Origin: Antrodiella citrinella
Lineage: Eukaryota; Basidiomycota; Agaricomycetes; Polyporales; Steccherinaceae
DNA length: 64,000 bases
NCBI GenBank assembly: GCA_004802725.1
Contig: SGPM01000002.1
Span: 65,873 to 129,872 of the forward strand
Direction: 5' to 3'
Shown: piece by piece, positions 12,346 to 22,921 of the stretch
Layout: every line of letters starts with the position of its first letter
How positions within the stretch are numbered: the stretch's first letter is position 1
Program-made: the position numbers and the translations under genes
The notes under the pieces: generated by a model
What the model was told of the DNA's origin: nothing
Database searches by the model: none
The model's input: the letters and a program-made list of their open reading frames with translations, nothing else

Positions 12346-13239
12346 ATGAACTTCAACGCACACAACAACATCGTCCTCGTCGCTCCTCGCCCAGTGCGAC
12401 TAGCCGCTCCCTCTCCTTATACCCATTTCACAAATTCCATTCTCCAACGTCCCCAGGCTCGTTCCGCCGTCCGTCTCGTCTCTGCCCCCGCAGATGCCCT
12501 TGATAGACTCAAGCTCGCAGATGACGGCGCCGACCAGGACTCCAAACCAGATTCTGCACCGCCATCAGATCGCGATGCCGCCTCCCCTCGCGCATCTCCT
12601 CGGTATGTCTTCCGTCTCTCCGTACTCTAATATGTCCGACGCAGGGCGTACCCTTTGGAGCTTTGCCTTCTCTTGGTTTCGGTGCGTTTTATAAAGAGTA
12701 TCGCTGACATTTCTGACCGCCACAGATCCGGACTTACATCCGAGGCATTAGAGGAGTTCTTGTCGATCCTTCGTCCGTCCACTGCGCTCCTTTTCCCACC
12801 CAATTCTCCCGTCCTTCGATCCGGCAATTCTAATGCAACTGGGCCTTACTTTCCCTACCGTCGTCCTGGATCTACCCGCTTGAGCCCCTCAGTGTCTGCG
12901 GATGGCTTGCTCTCCGATCACTCCGATTACATCGATAAGGAGAACGACACTGTGGCTTACCCGCTCAAGTTATGGGGAGGAGACCACCTAGGTTCGTGCA
13001 TTCAAACGACTCTCGTTATGCTCCCATCTCACTGGTCCTTTTCAAAAATCACAGCATCTCCTGTGGCACGCAGCTTGGCCCGTAACCCCTTTCACCGTCA
13101 CCCGTCCTACGACAATGCGGCGTCCTCTCGCTTCCACAGTGCTTCGACGACCCCCTCTCCTGTCCCAGTCACCCTCTCTCCCTCCGTGGTGCCCTTGCCT
13201 TCCCCCACCCCCGACGAGGACCTCGTCTATGTCCCCTAG
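12346..13239 (+). CDS. Hypothetical protein, Ser/Pro-rich
   Basis: A protein of about 230 residues that I do not recognise. It is rich in Ser, Pro, Arg and Ala, with no membrane segment or known domain. The best preserved part reads SGLTSEALEEFLSILRPS and later DYIDKENDTVAYPLKLWGG; the tail is PTPDEDLVYVP. The long first exon joins in frame by removing 12603-12725 as one intron. A second model keeps a 37 nt exon at 12645-12681 and then requires a start at 12494 in another frame. The last intron (before ASPVARSL) is a multiple of three. Coding status is supported by codon-like composition and the conserved-looking middle only. Confidence 0.55.
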
Positions 13240-13836
13240 ATGTCTCTCATAGTCTCATGGTGCTCCTGAACTCGCTCGATTTCAGTTGCTCGATAACATA
13301 CTTTACATCCACTCTTTACAGCACGTCTCTTTTTTGTTACCAGTATGAACCTTGACTATCGTGTATTACTACCCTTCTTTTCTCTTACTGTACCACCACC
13401 TATCTCACTGGTTAATCAGGATACCTCGCCCTCCTTCAGATTCTTCTGATTTGTGATACTTCCGATTACTCTCGCTTTACATTTGTTCCCTTATCCTCCT
13501 ACAAAAATCGTGACTTTGGTTTTCCTGGACGTCTCCTGTTCTATCTATCTTATATTCCCCGGCGTCATGTATCTATTCGAATCGTGCCCTCGTAGTACAG
13601 CTAAATCAACTTCTTTACGTCCATCCAACATATCATACGACCACGCTGAGGTACTTACTTTGCTATCCGAGGTCGAACATCAGTCGCTGGTCGGTGTTAT
13701 GCAGACAAAGATTGTCCTGAATACCTCCGAGATTGCTGGGCAGCACAGGGCAGCAGTTCATGTTACAAGCACATCACCTCCGTCGCCGCCGCCAATGCCA
13801 GCAGCCAGAGATAAGAGTCGAGACTGAGACCGATAA

Positions 13837-13842
13837 TGACTC
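13837..13842 (+). promoter_or_regulatory. Gcn4/CPC1-type core site (TGACTC)
   Basis: A TGACTC core lies 112 bp upstream of the asparagine synthetase ATG. In fungi the bZIP activator Gcn4/CPC1 binds TGACTC to induce amino-acid synthesis genes on starvation. Assignment is by motif and context only. Confidence 0.45.
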
Positions 13843-13863
13843 GGACAAACTGGACGCACGATC

Positions 13864-13869
13864 GAGTCA
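13864..13869 (-). promoter_or_regulatory. Second Gcn4/CPC1-type core site
   Basis: GAGTCA on the plus strand, i.e. TGACTC on the minus strand, 85 bp upstream of the ATG and 27 bp from the first site. Two inverted copies in the proximal promoter of an amino-acid synthesis gene strengthen the case for general amino-acid control. Confidence 0.45.
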
Positions 13870-13953
13870 CAGCCCGCTCAGACTTATAGGTTTCATCCGC
13901 ACTTGTGCACAACCATACCCCCAACCGTCACCCCCTTCGACTGAGCAGCAACC

Positions 13954-16318
13954 ATGTGTGGAATCGTCATTGCCCATGGCATCGAGAAGCCCTCTGCAGA
14001 CCGCGCGAAGCTGATAGCGTGCTCGAAGAAAATCCGCCACCGCGGTCCGGATTGGTCGGGCTGTTTCGTCGGGCAGCAGAGCGTGCTCGTGCACGAACGT
14101 CTCGCCATCGTCGGTGTCGGTGCGTACCCCGCACCCTCCAGCTAAACGACATCTGACGGTTCTGACGCGTTGGGTGGTTAGATACGGGAGCGCAACCGCT
14201 TGTCAGCGACGACAAGAAGACAATCTTGTGTGTCAATGGCGAGATCTACAACCACATCAAGCTGAGAGCAGGCTTGAAGACCCCCTATCACTTCAAGACC
14301 CACTCGGACTGCGAAGTTATCATCCCCTTGGTACGCAATTCACCGCATACATCCACCTCAAATCGCTGAACGAACAAATCTCTCACCACGATCTTACACA
14401 GTACGCCGAACATGACAAGAACCTCTGCACCATGCTCGACGGGATGTTCTCCTTCGTCCTCCTCGACGAATCCGTCACCCCCTCCCGGATCATCGCCGCG
14501 CGCGACCCCGTCGGGATCACCACCCTCTACCAAGGCTGGGACTCCAAACGGCCCTCCGCGACGTTCTTCGCGTCCGAGCTCAAAGCCCTCGTCGACATCT
14601 GCGACAAGATCGTCTCGTTCCCGCCTGGGCACGTCTACGACTCCAGGGATAACAGCACCGTGCGGTACTTCACCCCGACGTGGTTGAACGGCGATCTGGA
14701 CGCGCCGCAGGGGACGATCCCGACCAACAAGGTGGATCTGACGCAGCTGAGGGAGGCATTGGAGGCTGCGGTGCGGAAGCGGCTGATGTCGGAAGTGCCG
14801 TATGGGGTGCTGTTGAGCGGGGGGCTGGATAGCAGTTTGATTGCTGCTATCGCCGCGCGGGAGACGGAGAAGGTCGCGCTTGCTCAGGCGGAAACGCGTA
14901 AGAGGAAGCTCGCAGAGCTGTCCAGTGGACCGCCTACCCCTCAGGATGTCACAGAATATGGTCCGTACATATTTCTTCCTTCAAGCGTGCTGTGTGTTCA
15001 ATTTTCGGAATATAGCTACCATCGCGTCCTGGCCACAACTGCATTCGTTCTCCATCGGCCTTGAGAACTCTCCTGACTTGCTCGCAGCCCGGAAAGCTGC
15101 CGCATACCTGAGCACCGTCCACCACGAATACGTGTTCACCGTCCAGGAAGGCCTCGACGCCATCCCAGATGTCATCTACCACCTAGAGACGTACGACGTG
15201 ACCACCGTCCGAGCAAGTACGCCCATGTACCTGCTCAGCCGGAAAATCAAAGCGATGGGTGTGAAGATGGTGCTTAGCGGTGAGGGTAGCGACGAGATCT
15301 TCGGAGGTATGTCTCTGAGGTCATTCATCCCTATCCCTGAAGATGCACTGACGCGTCGGAAACATAGGCTACCTGTACTTCCACGCAGCTCCCGATGCCA
15401 AGTCTTTCCACCAAGAATGCGTACGTCGCGTCAAGAACCTGCACACAGCAGATTGCTTGCGGGCTAACAAGTGCGTTCCTTCCCCGTCGTCTTACTCTTC
15501 TAGCTTCTAGTGCTTACATGGTTCGGTGCAGGTCAACGATGGCATGGGGCCTCGAAGCCCGCGTTCCATTCCTCGACAAGGAGTTCCTCGAGATCGCGAT
15601 GAACGTCGACCCTGCTGAGAAGCAGTTCAGTAAGGGTGCGGACCAGGAGTTCGATGCGGACGGGCGACCCAAGATGGAGAAGGTATTATTGTTCATGTTC
15701 ATACCATTGTTTCGAAGTTGAACGCCACAGCTGATGTTTCTGGGGTGGTGTGACAGTACATCATCCGTAAAGCCTTCGATTGTGCGCCAGATGGCAAGGT
15801 GGGTCTCGCCGATCACCCTTTACTTTGCTATGCACTGGTAGCTAACCATCTCATGATTCTACAGCCATACCTGCCCCCTTCCCTCCTGTGGCGCCAGAAA
15901 GAACAGTTCTCAGACGGCGTTGGCTATTCCTGGATCGACGGGTCCGTTCGTCCATTCTTTCACCAAATAACCCACGCACACTAACTAACTTTCCTTCCTT
16001 CCCATCCAGAATGAAAGACCAAGCCGCCTCCGTCGTGTCTGACGAAGACTTTGCGAAGGCAGCGGAGCGGTGGCCAAGAGACACGCCAGATACGAAAGAG
16101 GCGTATTTCATTCGTGACATCTTCGACGGTACGTAGCGTCTCGAGAAGGAAGGGACTCTTGGACTTAAGACTTTGAACGTTGCCTTGCAGGTTTGTTCCC
16201 CTCGGAGACAGCGGCAGAGACAGCCGTCCGATGGATCCCTCGCGGCGACTGGGGCTGCGCGCCAGATCCCAGCGGCCGGAGCGTGAGCATACACAACGCG
16301 GCGTACGGAACCGATTAA
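13954..16318 (+). CDS. Asparagine synthetase (glutamine-hydrolysing)
   Basis: Makes asparagine from aspartate, ATP and glutamine in the cytosol. The catalytic Cys2 of the glutaminase domain is present (MCGIVIAHG), followed by [19 protein letters not shown] and NGEIYNH. The synthetase domain has the PP-loop [15 protein letters not shown] (about residue 240) and [14 protein letters not shown], then [42 protein letters not shown] and the C-terminal NAAYGTD. The length, roughly 580 residues, fits eukaryotic ASN1/ASN2. There are about ten exons; the intron after DVTEY was placed to restore [16 protein letters not shown]. The ATG is fixed because Cys must follow the initiator Met. The proximal promoter contains two Gcn4-type sites. 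Confidence 0.96.
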
Positions 16319-17298
16319 AAACAGGTTGGAGACTTTCCGTGTGTTACGATTGTCATTTCGCCCACAATCTATATACGACGAGGAGAAGCGGAAGCGGAAG
16401 AGTGAAGAGTGTGAATAGGCTTAGGCTAGAGAGAAGAGAAAGAGAGGAGAGGGGAACGAAAAAAAAACCCATATATGTAGTCGTAATACAATTCAAATCT
16501 AGACAAGTGGAGAACGCTTGGTCAGAGACTGAAAGACTGGAGTGAGTAAAGCCGAGAAACGGAGAAAGTGGTCGTCAATGCGCACGAGCGGATCCGGACA
16601 GGGGAAGAGGGACAGCAGCAAAAGCAGCAGCAGTAGTTGGAGGAGCAAAGGGAACAGAAACAGCGACGGAAGGAGCGGATGTGTTTGACCGTGAGCAGAA
16701 CAAATCCATGGATGGTGTCCGGTGAAAACTGTGGCGTGCAATGCAATGCAATGTGATGTGTGATGTATGTGTGTGTGAGTGTGATGGTATGAAGTGGTAG
16801 GTAGCGAGAGAAATAACACGAACAACGGACGGAGAGAGGCTGAAGGAGTGTGTGGCGCGCCAGAGCACAAGTAGGTCAACTATTATTATGGAGTGAAAGC
16901 ATGATGAGGTTGGGGAGAGACTGGAATAAGGAGAGTGATACGGTATCATCGATAACGGGTAACTCAATGACAATAGACAATATGGTAATCGCCTCGAAAT
17001 GATAATGATGGGGGGATATGAGAGGCTGAGCGCAGAGAGGGATATATGGCAACATAGCAAGCACGACTGAGGCGAAAGAAAGAAAGTAGTAAGGAGATCA
17101 CAACGCATGCTAGAGATGGAGAGATGGAGAAAGAGGAGGCGAGGGAGGGAGAGAGAGTCAAAGAGGGAAGCAGAAAAAGGGAAATGGTCGTCATGTAATC
17201 CGTGTAAGGCGTGAGGAGAGTGCAAAGGGTCGTAGAAATATAAGGGTGGAATAAACGAAGATGAAGAATGCACAGGATATCGTTAGAGGCCAGCAGGG
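16319..17298. other. Convergent 3' region with long purine-rich tract
   Basis: Nearly 1 kb between the stop codons of asparagine synthetase (+) and the RhoGEF gene (-). From about 16380 to 17270 the plus strand is strongly purine-rich, so the RhoGEF sense strand is pyrimidine-rich, as in a long CU-rich 3' UTR. The long minus-strand open frames here are low-complexity Ser/Leu/Pro translations of that tract and are not called. Confidence 0.5.
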
Positions 17299-20200
17299 CT
17301 ACTGGGGAACTGGCGTTGAGCGGAGTTGATTCAGTGAGGGATCTTGAGCGATTAGATTCCGGTAGAACCCCACACCTGAATCCTCTGACGGCGCCGGCGA
17401 CGACAGCTTCCCAGCAACAACAGCGGAGGTCTTGGTCGCTGTCACAGCACTTGTCTGCGATACGTTCCGCGCCCGCTTCTGTGTCGGTGTGATGACGGCA
17501 CGCGTACTGTCATTCCAGGCGGGTCGATCACTCCTTGTGACAGTGACTTTGACAGCAGCGGAATGCCCCTCGTCGGAGTGGGTAGCGGTACGTCGAGCAG
17601 TAGGCGTGGCTGATGCTTGTGTGCGGCGACTTGCCGGACGCGGGCACCCGGTGTCTCGCCCGAGACAAGACGAGTCCCAAACTTGGCGTTCGCAGACGAC
17701 TCGCGACCATAAGCCGCCGTCGGCGTCGACGCCCCTCGTCTCGCGCCATTACCAGACATCTGCCGAGGCTTGACGATCGGTTTCTGTAAAGTCACCTTGT
17801 CCGCGCCCCAATACGAGAAGCTCATCTTGCTCTTCTTGTCAGAGTCGTCGGATTCCCCGCCATCCTCATCATCGTCGGGCAGAGGGACGATGCGAGGCTG
17901 GTGAATACCCGAGTGTACCTGCTGACGAGAGCGGACAACGCTAAGAATAACGTCAAGTTAGCCTTTACACGCATATTACGGACACGGACACGCACTCTTC
18001 CATGGAAACGACGCCTTCCCGTGGCTGTACGACATCTCCGATGGCCCAAGTTTCGATCTAGGTGATATCGCAATTCAGTTTGACGTCTTCAGATCGGGCA
18101 CCGAGAGCGTACCTTCAAGAACTTGTAGAGATTTCGGGGCTTTGTCTGGGTGTTGCGCCGACCAGTCGTAGCATACTTGGCTTTGCCCTGCAATTCTGGT
18201 AGCGACGCCGCCCTGGAATTCGTAGCAGCGCTCAAGGGGAGCGACGTCGTCCCTGTTCGCTGACATCGAAGAACCACATCGTTGAACACAACCAACCACT
18301 GGTCCTTCTTGCCTCCAACGCCGTTCGAGTTGTTCTGAAGCACGTCGCTAAGACGTTTCAGAGACGACTTGCCCTTGACGTTCTTGGGGTTCTGTGACGA
18401 TACAGGAGGAGATGAGAATCCTTTGGAGGACTCGCCATTGCTGGGCAAAGCCATAGCAGGTCGTTCCTCCACCAATATTCGCGAAGGCTTCGGGACCATG
18501 AGCTGCTTGACCTTGTCCAAGCCCTCGATACGCGCGAAGACGTCCCTCGTCTTATCTCGCTCCTCCTTTTGGATTTTCTCGTCTTCAATACTCCGCACGA
18601 TCGTCTCCACTTCAGCGACCATCTGCAAAGTACTCTCGTACTCATACGTGCTGGGATCTGTGTGGAAGAGAAGGTTTTGGAAAAGAAGAGGGTATTTGAG
18701 CAGCCGCTGGAAAGGTTTGGACAAGGAAATCGCGAGGCCAGTCTCTCCCTTATCGCAAGCCAGTTGTTCCAACCGCCCGAGATGTTGCGAGATCTTGATC
18801 CACTGCTCTGCGTCCTTCTTATGGGTCGGCTTCTTGGTGCCGTTTGCAGTAGCAAGGGCATTGTCGACCTGCTCAAGAGCCCGCTCCAAATGCAGTACGT
18901 AGGTCGCATATCCGTGCAGAATATGGGACTACCAATCACCTCGAGGTCAGTGGGTTGTCAAGGCGAATCATGAAACACTCACGTTCATGACGAAGACATC
19001 GGCAAGCGACCTGACTAACGGATATTGCTCGTCATAGCGTTTGCGCAGACCTTCAGCCAATTTGATATGACCATCCAAGATGCCACCTTCGATGACCTCT
19101 AGACATTTCTTGAGATCCTCGGGCAGCTGATTTGGCGACACTGCGCCGTCCAGTAGCATCCCATCCGGCGCCGTCGGGTTGCTCTTCCTGAACTTCCTCA
19201 GAACCCGAGACGACGGGGCTATCGAGGTGGGCTTGCCGTTGCCGTTAGTCTCAATGAAGGATTGTCGTCCGAGAGAATGTGTTGACGCCGAATGAGGATT
19301 AGCTCGAGGGGGCGGTGGTAAGGACTGGTGCGAACGAGAAGGGAACGGGACGGTGATGCCAGACTTACCACCTGGCTTTCGTGCTGCCGTTGTTCCATAT
19401 GGCGAACGAGGGTGGTTGTGCTTCGCCGCCTGGCTCATACCAGCAGTTTTACGCGAGTTGTAGCCTTTTCCCATACGGTCTTCTGCTTCCTCCTCCTCGT
19501 CTGAGTTGAGTGATTCGCCGTCTATATTCGGCGTATCCTTGTGCTCGTCGTCTCTTCTTATCGAAGGGGCAGCTGCAGGCGAGTCTGAACGGAAACCTAG
19601 TGGTGAGAGGAAGCGAGCAGCAATGGGCAAATGGTCCACGGATTCTCGCGGAGAGTCTGCGCGCGGAAACTCCTCGTACTCCATCATGACCGGTGAAGAT
19701 ACGGGCGATGTCGAGTAGGGATGAAGCAGAGCCTCGATGAACGTTTCCTTGAGCTTGAGGAGCTCAGACACATATCTGCAGATTAAAACCATGAGCTTCG
19801 GAACACTCGGTGACATGACTTGACCATACCGCTCTTCACTCGCTAGGATTTCCCACAAGACCTCTTGTCGTGTGCGCTCGCGCTGGCCAATGTTCGAGAC
19901 CAGATCCTCTTCGGCCTGCTCGCTCCACGACTGCGCGCCCAAAATACGACTGCCATTCGTCATCTGAGAATAAGGCGTCCCTGATCGCAACGACTGGTGC
20001 AACGACGCGCCGTCGCCATAGTTCTTGGGAAACGGCGACGTGGTCGCACGTGTGGACGCGGGTTTGGCCGTCTTGAGTGTAGACGCGACGTCGGTCTTGG
20101 AAGAGGTTGCGGTCGAGGTGGAACCGCGCGTTTCTTTAGCCTGGAAACGAGATACGGTGGTCTTGTTGGGAGCTCCACCGGAGGGGGTATCAGATGGTGG

Positions 20201-20719
20201 CAAGTTCCCAGGCTGGGGACCCGGTGTGGGAGGCGGCGAGATGAAGGCTACCTTCTTCTGCACATCTGAACCGCCCAGGGTTGTACTGGCACTGCCGCTG
20301 GCGGTCTTGCGCGAGCTGCGGCCTGCCGAGTCAGGTTCGGCGGTGGACTGACCCGAACGCGTCTGGACGATTTGTGGTGGTGGCGGGGGAGATGGAGGAT
20401 GGACGGGTAGTTCGTGCTTGGTGAAGGGGTATTGCGGAGAACTGGGTAATGAGACGGGTGTTGTTACAGGAGTTGGTGTCGCGGACGACTCTGGAGTATC
20501 TGATTGGGGCTCCTCGATGGGAGGGAGAGGGCGCACGGAGATGTCGGGGAGCGGTTTGAAGGAGGAAAAGGACGGGGTTGAAGATACTCTGTGCTGCTGC
20601 TGGGACTGTGGGGGCCATGTCTGCAGGGGCGGGAGCGGAGGAATCTTTTCCTTCTCCTGTCTGTCTTTATCTTTGGACGAGGAGAGACCGCGATTGAAAC
20701 GGTTGAGAAAGGCCTTCAT
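17299..20719 (-). CDS. Rho guanine-nucleotide exchange factor (DH-PH protein)
   Basis: A Dbl-family exchange factor of about 1,060 residues expected to activate Rho-type GTPases in polarity and wall signalling. The first 280 residues are disordered and proline-rich. The DH domain begins with RTRQEVLWEILASEERYVSELLKLKE; an insert of about 185 low-complexity residues (about 321-505) follows, and the domain resumes at LPEDLKKCLEVIEGGIL and continues through SLSKPFQRLLKYPLLFQNLL, the hallmark helix. A PH-like segment follows (KKDQWLVVFNDVVLRC). The true first ATG is at 20719; an upstream GTG is in frame but not a start. The C-terminus is set by a 56 nt intron (17616-17671) leading to a tail ending QDPSLNQLRSTPVPQ. 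It is divergent from the methyltransferase gene, 155 bp away. Confidence 0.88.
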
Positions 20720-20874
20720 GGCTCGGTGCACCGGATGGATGGATACTACCGAGCGAAATGAGGAGGAGAATGGAGGAAAGGGAGGAGGAGGACGGAAGAA
20801 GAGGAGAGAACGTGGTGAAGAGTCTCGGCGTCTAGCTCTTGTGTGTGCGGGAAGCGCGTGTTGTGTGCCACGCC
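20720..20874. promoter_or_regulatory. Short bidirectional promoter, RhoGEF and methyltransferase
   Basis: Only 155 bp separate the two divergent start codons, so the two genes must share promoter sequence. The RhoGEF-proximal half is purine-rich on the plus strand. Confidence 0.5.
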
Positions 20875-21708
20875 ATGCCTCCCTTGCCTGCTCATCACAC
20901 CAAACATGTCCAGAGCCTCGCGTACCCCTTCCGACACTCGTCGTTCCTCATCAACCAGCTCGACGACGGGGCTACGAACGGGACTGCGCTGTGGCTGGGC
21001 GCACAATGCCTCGCGATGTACCTCGCAGACCTGTACGCGACGAAACCGACATCAGAGCGACCTCAGGCGGTTGAGCTGGGCAGTGGCGTCGGACTGACCG
21101 CGTGCGTGTTCATGCGACCCCGACCTGCGATTGAGCACTCACACCCTCACAGTCTCGCGCTGGCTTCGATGGGTTGGGACGTGCTCGCGACCGATCTGCC
21201 CCAGGTCATACACGCCGTCCTCTCCGCCAACATCGCTGCCAACGCCTCCCGCCTTCACACTGGGTCCGTCCACGTCCGCATCTTGGACTGGACCGTCCCG
21301 CCCGACACATGGTCGTGGTCCGATGCAGCAGCTGTGGCACACGCGTCGGCTTCGCAACAGCCAGCGCTCGCCCCACCGACCATCGCGCCCCCGTTTCAGC
21401 TCATCATCTCCGCGGACACAGTGTATTCCCCCGCCCTTATCACGCCCTTCCTGCGCACTTTGCACGCCCTCAGCGCTCTGTCGTTCAACGCTTCCAACCG
21501 CGCCCCGCCCGTCTACATATGCCTTGAACGACGCGATCCCGCCATCGCAGACCGCACACTCACACAAGCGAAAGAGCAGTGGGATTTCTCAGTCGAGCGT
21601 GTGCCTCACAGAAAGCTTCAGAAAGCGATGAAGAAAGGCGGTCTCAACTGGGATCCGGAAGATTGGGAGGGCATAGAGATCTGGAAGCTCGTCCTCCAGT
21701 CTCGCTGA
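20875..21708 (+). CDS. METTL21-type protein-lysine methyltransferase
   Basis: A seven-beta-strand SAM-dependent methyltransferase of the Methyltransf_16 family, about 260 residues. Motif I is AVELGSGVGLTAL after removing a 51 nt intron, followed by GWDVLATDLP (acidic loop), and ILDWTVPPD. The post-motif region is LIISADTVYSP where the family usually has (D/E)XX(Y/F)-type residues, then VYICLERRD. The C-terminus LNWDPEDWEGIEIWKL fits the family. Members methylate lysines of elongation factors, chaperones and similar proteins; the target here cannot be told. The start MPPLPAHH is the ATG that best fits the conserved N-terminus; the frame is open a little further upstream. Confidence 0.85.
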   Translation: MPPLPAHHTKHVQSLAYPFRHSSFLINQLDDGATNGTALWLGAQCLAMYLADLYATKPTSERPQAVELGSGVGLTACVFMRPRPAIEHSHPHSLALASMGWDVLATDLPQVIHAVLSANIAANASRLHTGSVHVRILDWTVPPDTWSWSDAAAVAHASASQQPALAPPTIAPPFQLIISADTVYSPALITPFLRTLHALSALSFNASNRAPPVYICLERRDPAIADRTLTQAKEQWDFSVERVPHRKLQKAMKKGGLNWDPEDWEGIEIWKLVLQSR

Positions 21709-21920
21709 GAAGATCGCTGCATTGCAAATCTGTACGCAAGAAATGTATAGTAAGGGCAGCGTTCAGCATCAAATCTACACTACATATAAGCCTAGGATAT
21801 CATAAGTACTACTGTGGGTGCTTGGGCGTGTTCTTGAAGGCATGGATAGTCGTATTCGTTGTGCCGGGTATAGGTGCCGCTGCACAAGGCGGCCGATTCG
21901 TCATGTAAATTGCTGCAATG
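21709..21920. other. Convergent 3' flanks
   Basis: About 210 bp between the methyltransferase stop and the stop of the minus-strand gene at 21921. No feature seen. Confidence 0.4.
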
Positions 21921-22708
21921 CTACGAGGCTGCATTGAGGTCCAGGGTACTGTGATAAGGTATCAGCATATATTCGAGCTTCAAAGACGCGTCTGCAACCC
22001 ACGCAGGTACAGAAACATCACTTTCGGGTAGATCCTCCCTCCGGGATGCTACTAGCTTCAGTGTTCTATCATATCCATGCGCAGACTGAAGACGTGGTGA
22101 GATCCCGGCAGCAATGAAAGATGATGAGGAACTTACCAGGTCCTTCCATGTCTCTTCTTCGTCGCTCTGAGTCTGTAATTGGTAGACTTGTATGAAACCT
22201 TTGTAACTAGTATGAATGAGCATAGGTTGCCCGCGACGTATGTCAAAGAAATACTCACGTCAAAAAGCCCTCTTCTGTTATGTCCATAAAATCGACCAGC
22301 TCGTTCTTCGTCTCTTCGTCAAAGGCCTTTCCGTTCGTCGCAACAGCCCACGCATCCAGACCCTCCGTATCCAAATATGCGCCCTCCGGGATCAAGGGTA
22401 CCCCAGACTTCGTCATGACGGGTGTCGGCGTGCAATACTTCGCGAAGATATGCTTCAAGCACGACTCCAGCTACCCAAAGGACACCTTCGCGTCAGTACG
22501 CGTTTAATGAAGACACAATGTGGGTAAGAAATACCTGGACAGAGATCGCGCCGTCGTTGTCCAAGAGCTGAACACCAGCAGCTCGGGGGTTCCTCCGACC
22601 TTGACGAGAATCAGGCTCGGGTGTCTCTGGACGGGGCGACTGGACGCGAGTAAAGTCTTCCATGCTGCGATTCATCTTGATGGGAGACGGGGGCACCGGA
22701 AGCGACAT
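21921..22708 (-). CDS. Hypothetical EF-hand-like protein
   Basis: A protein of about 200 residues in four exons. The N-terminus (MSLPVPPSPIKMNRSMEDF) is short and disordered. The central part has a helix-loop-helix resembling a degenerate EF-hand pair: LDAWAVATNGKAFDEETKNEL, then FMDITEEGFLTYKGFIQVYQLQT, where the loop DITEEGFLTYKG has the spacing of an EF loop but lacks some calcium ligands. DEEETWKDLSAHGYDRTL follows. This resembles EF-hand-derived regions of fungal and plant calcium-binding-like proteins, but I do not recognise a characterised orthologue. The exon joins are all clean GT-AG. It is divergent from the Prp28 gene. Confidence 0.7.
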
Positions 22709-22921
22709 TATTATATAGAATTGCACCACAAGAAAGAAAGAGAGATAAAAGAACAATGGGCTGTTGTGTTCAATAAGAACGAGTGGGTGGCCCCGCGGTC
22801 GCCTGCAGTGGATCGGAGGCGTCTGGAAATTATCTCGATCGCGAAGAGGCGCCCTTTGACTTTGAGTGAGGTCGGTAAGGGCGCTTCCCGGTGAGTGGTT
22901 ACTCCTTGTACACGTTCCGCC

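Larger units (their letters stand above)
13240..13953. other. Intergenic region upstream of asparagine synthetase
   Basis: About 710 bp. The first part is the 3' flank of the unknown gene. The last 120 bp contain two Gcn4-type sites, listed separately. An open frame at 13453-13827 has no recognisable homology and is not called. Confidence 0.5.

Noticed and set aside
14288..14632. Minus-strand frame rich in Gly, Glu and Asp opposite asparagine synthetase
   Set aside because: It is the antisense translation of a conserved GC-rich exon.
16575..17273. Long minus-strand open frame rich in Ser, Leu, Pro and His
   Set aside because: It is a translation of the pyrimidine-rich 3' region of the RhoGEF gene, has low complexity and matches no family.
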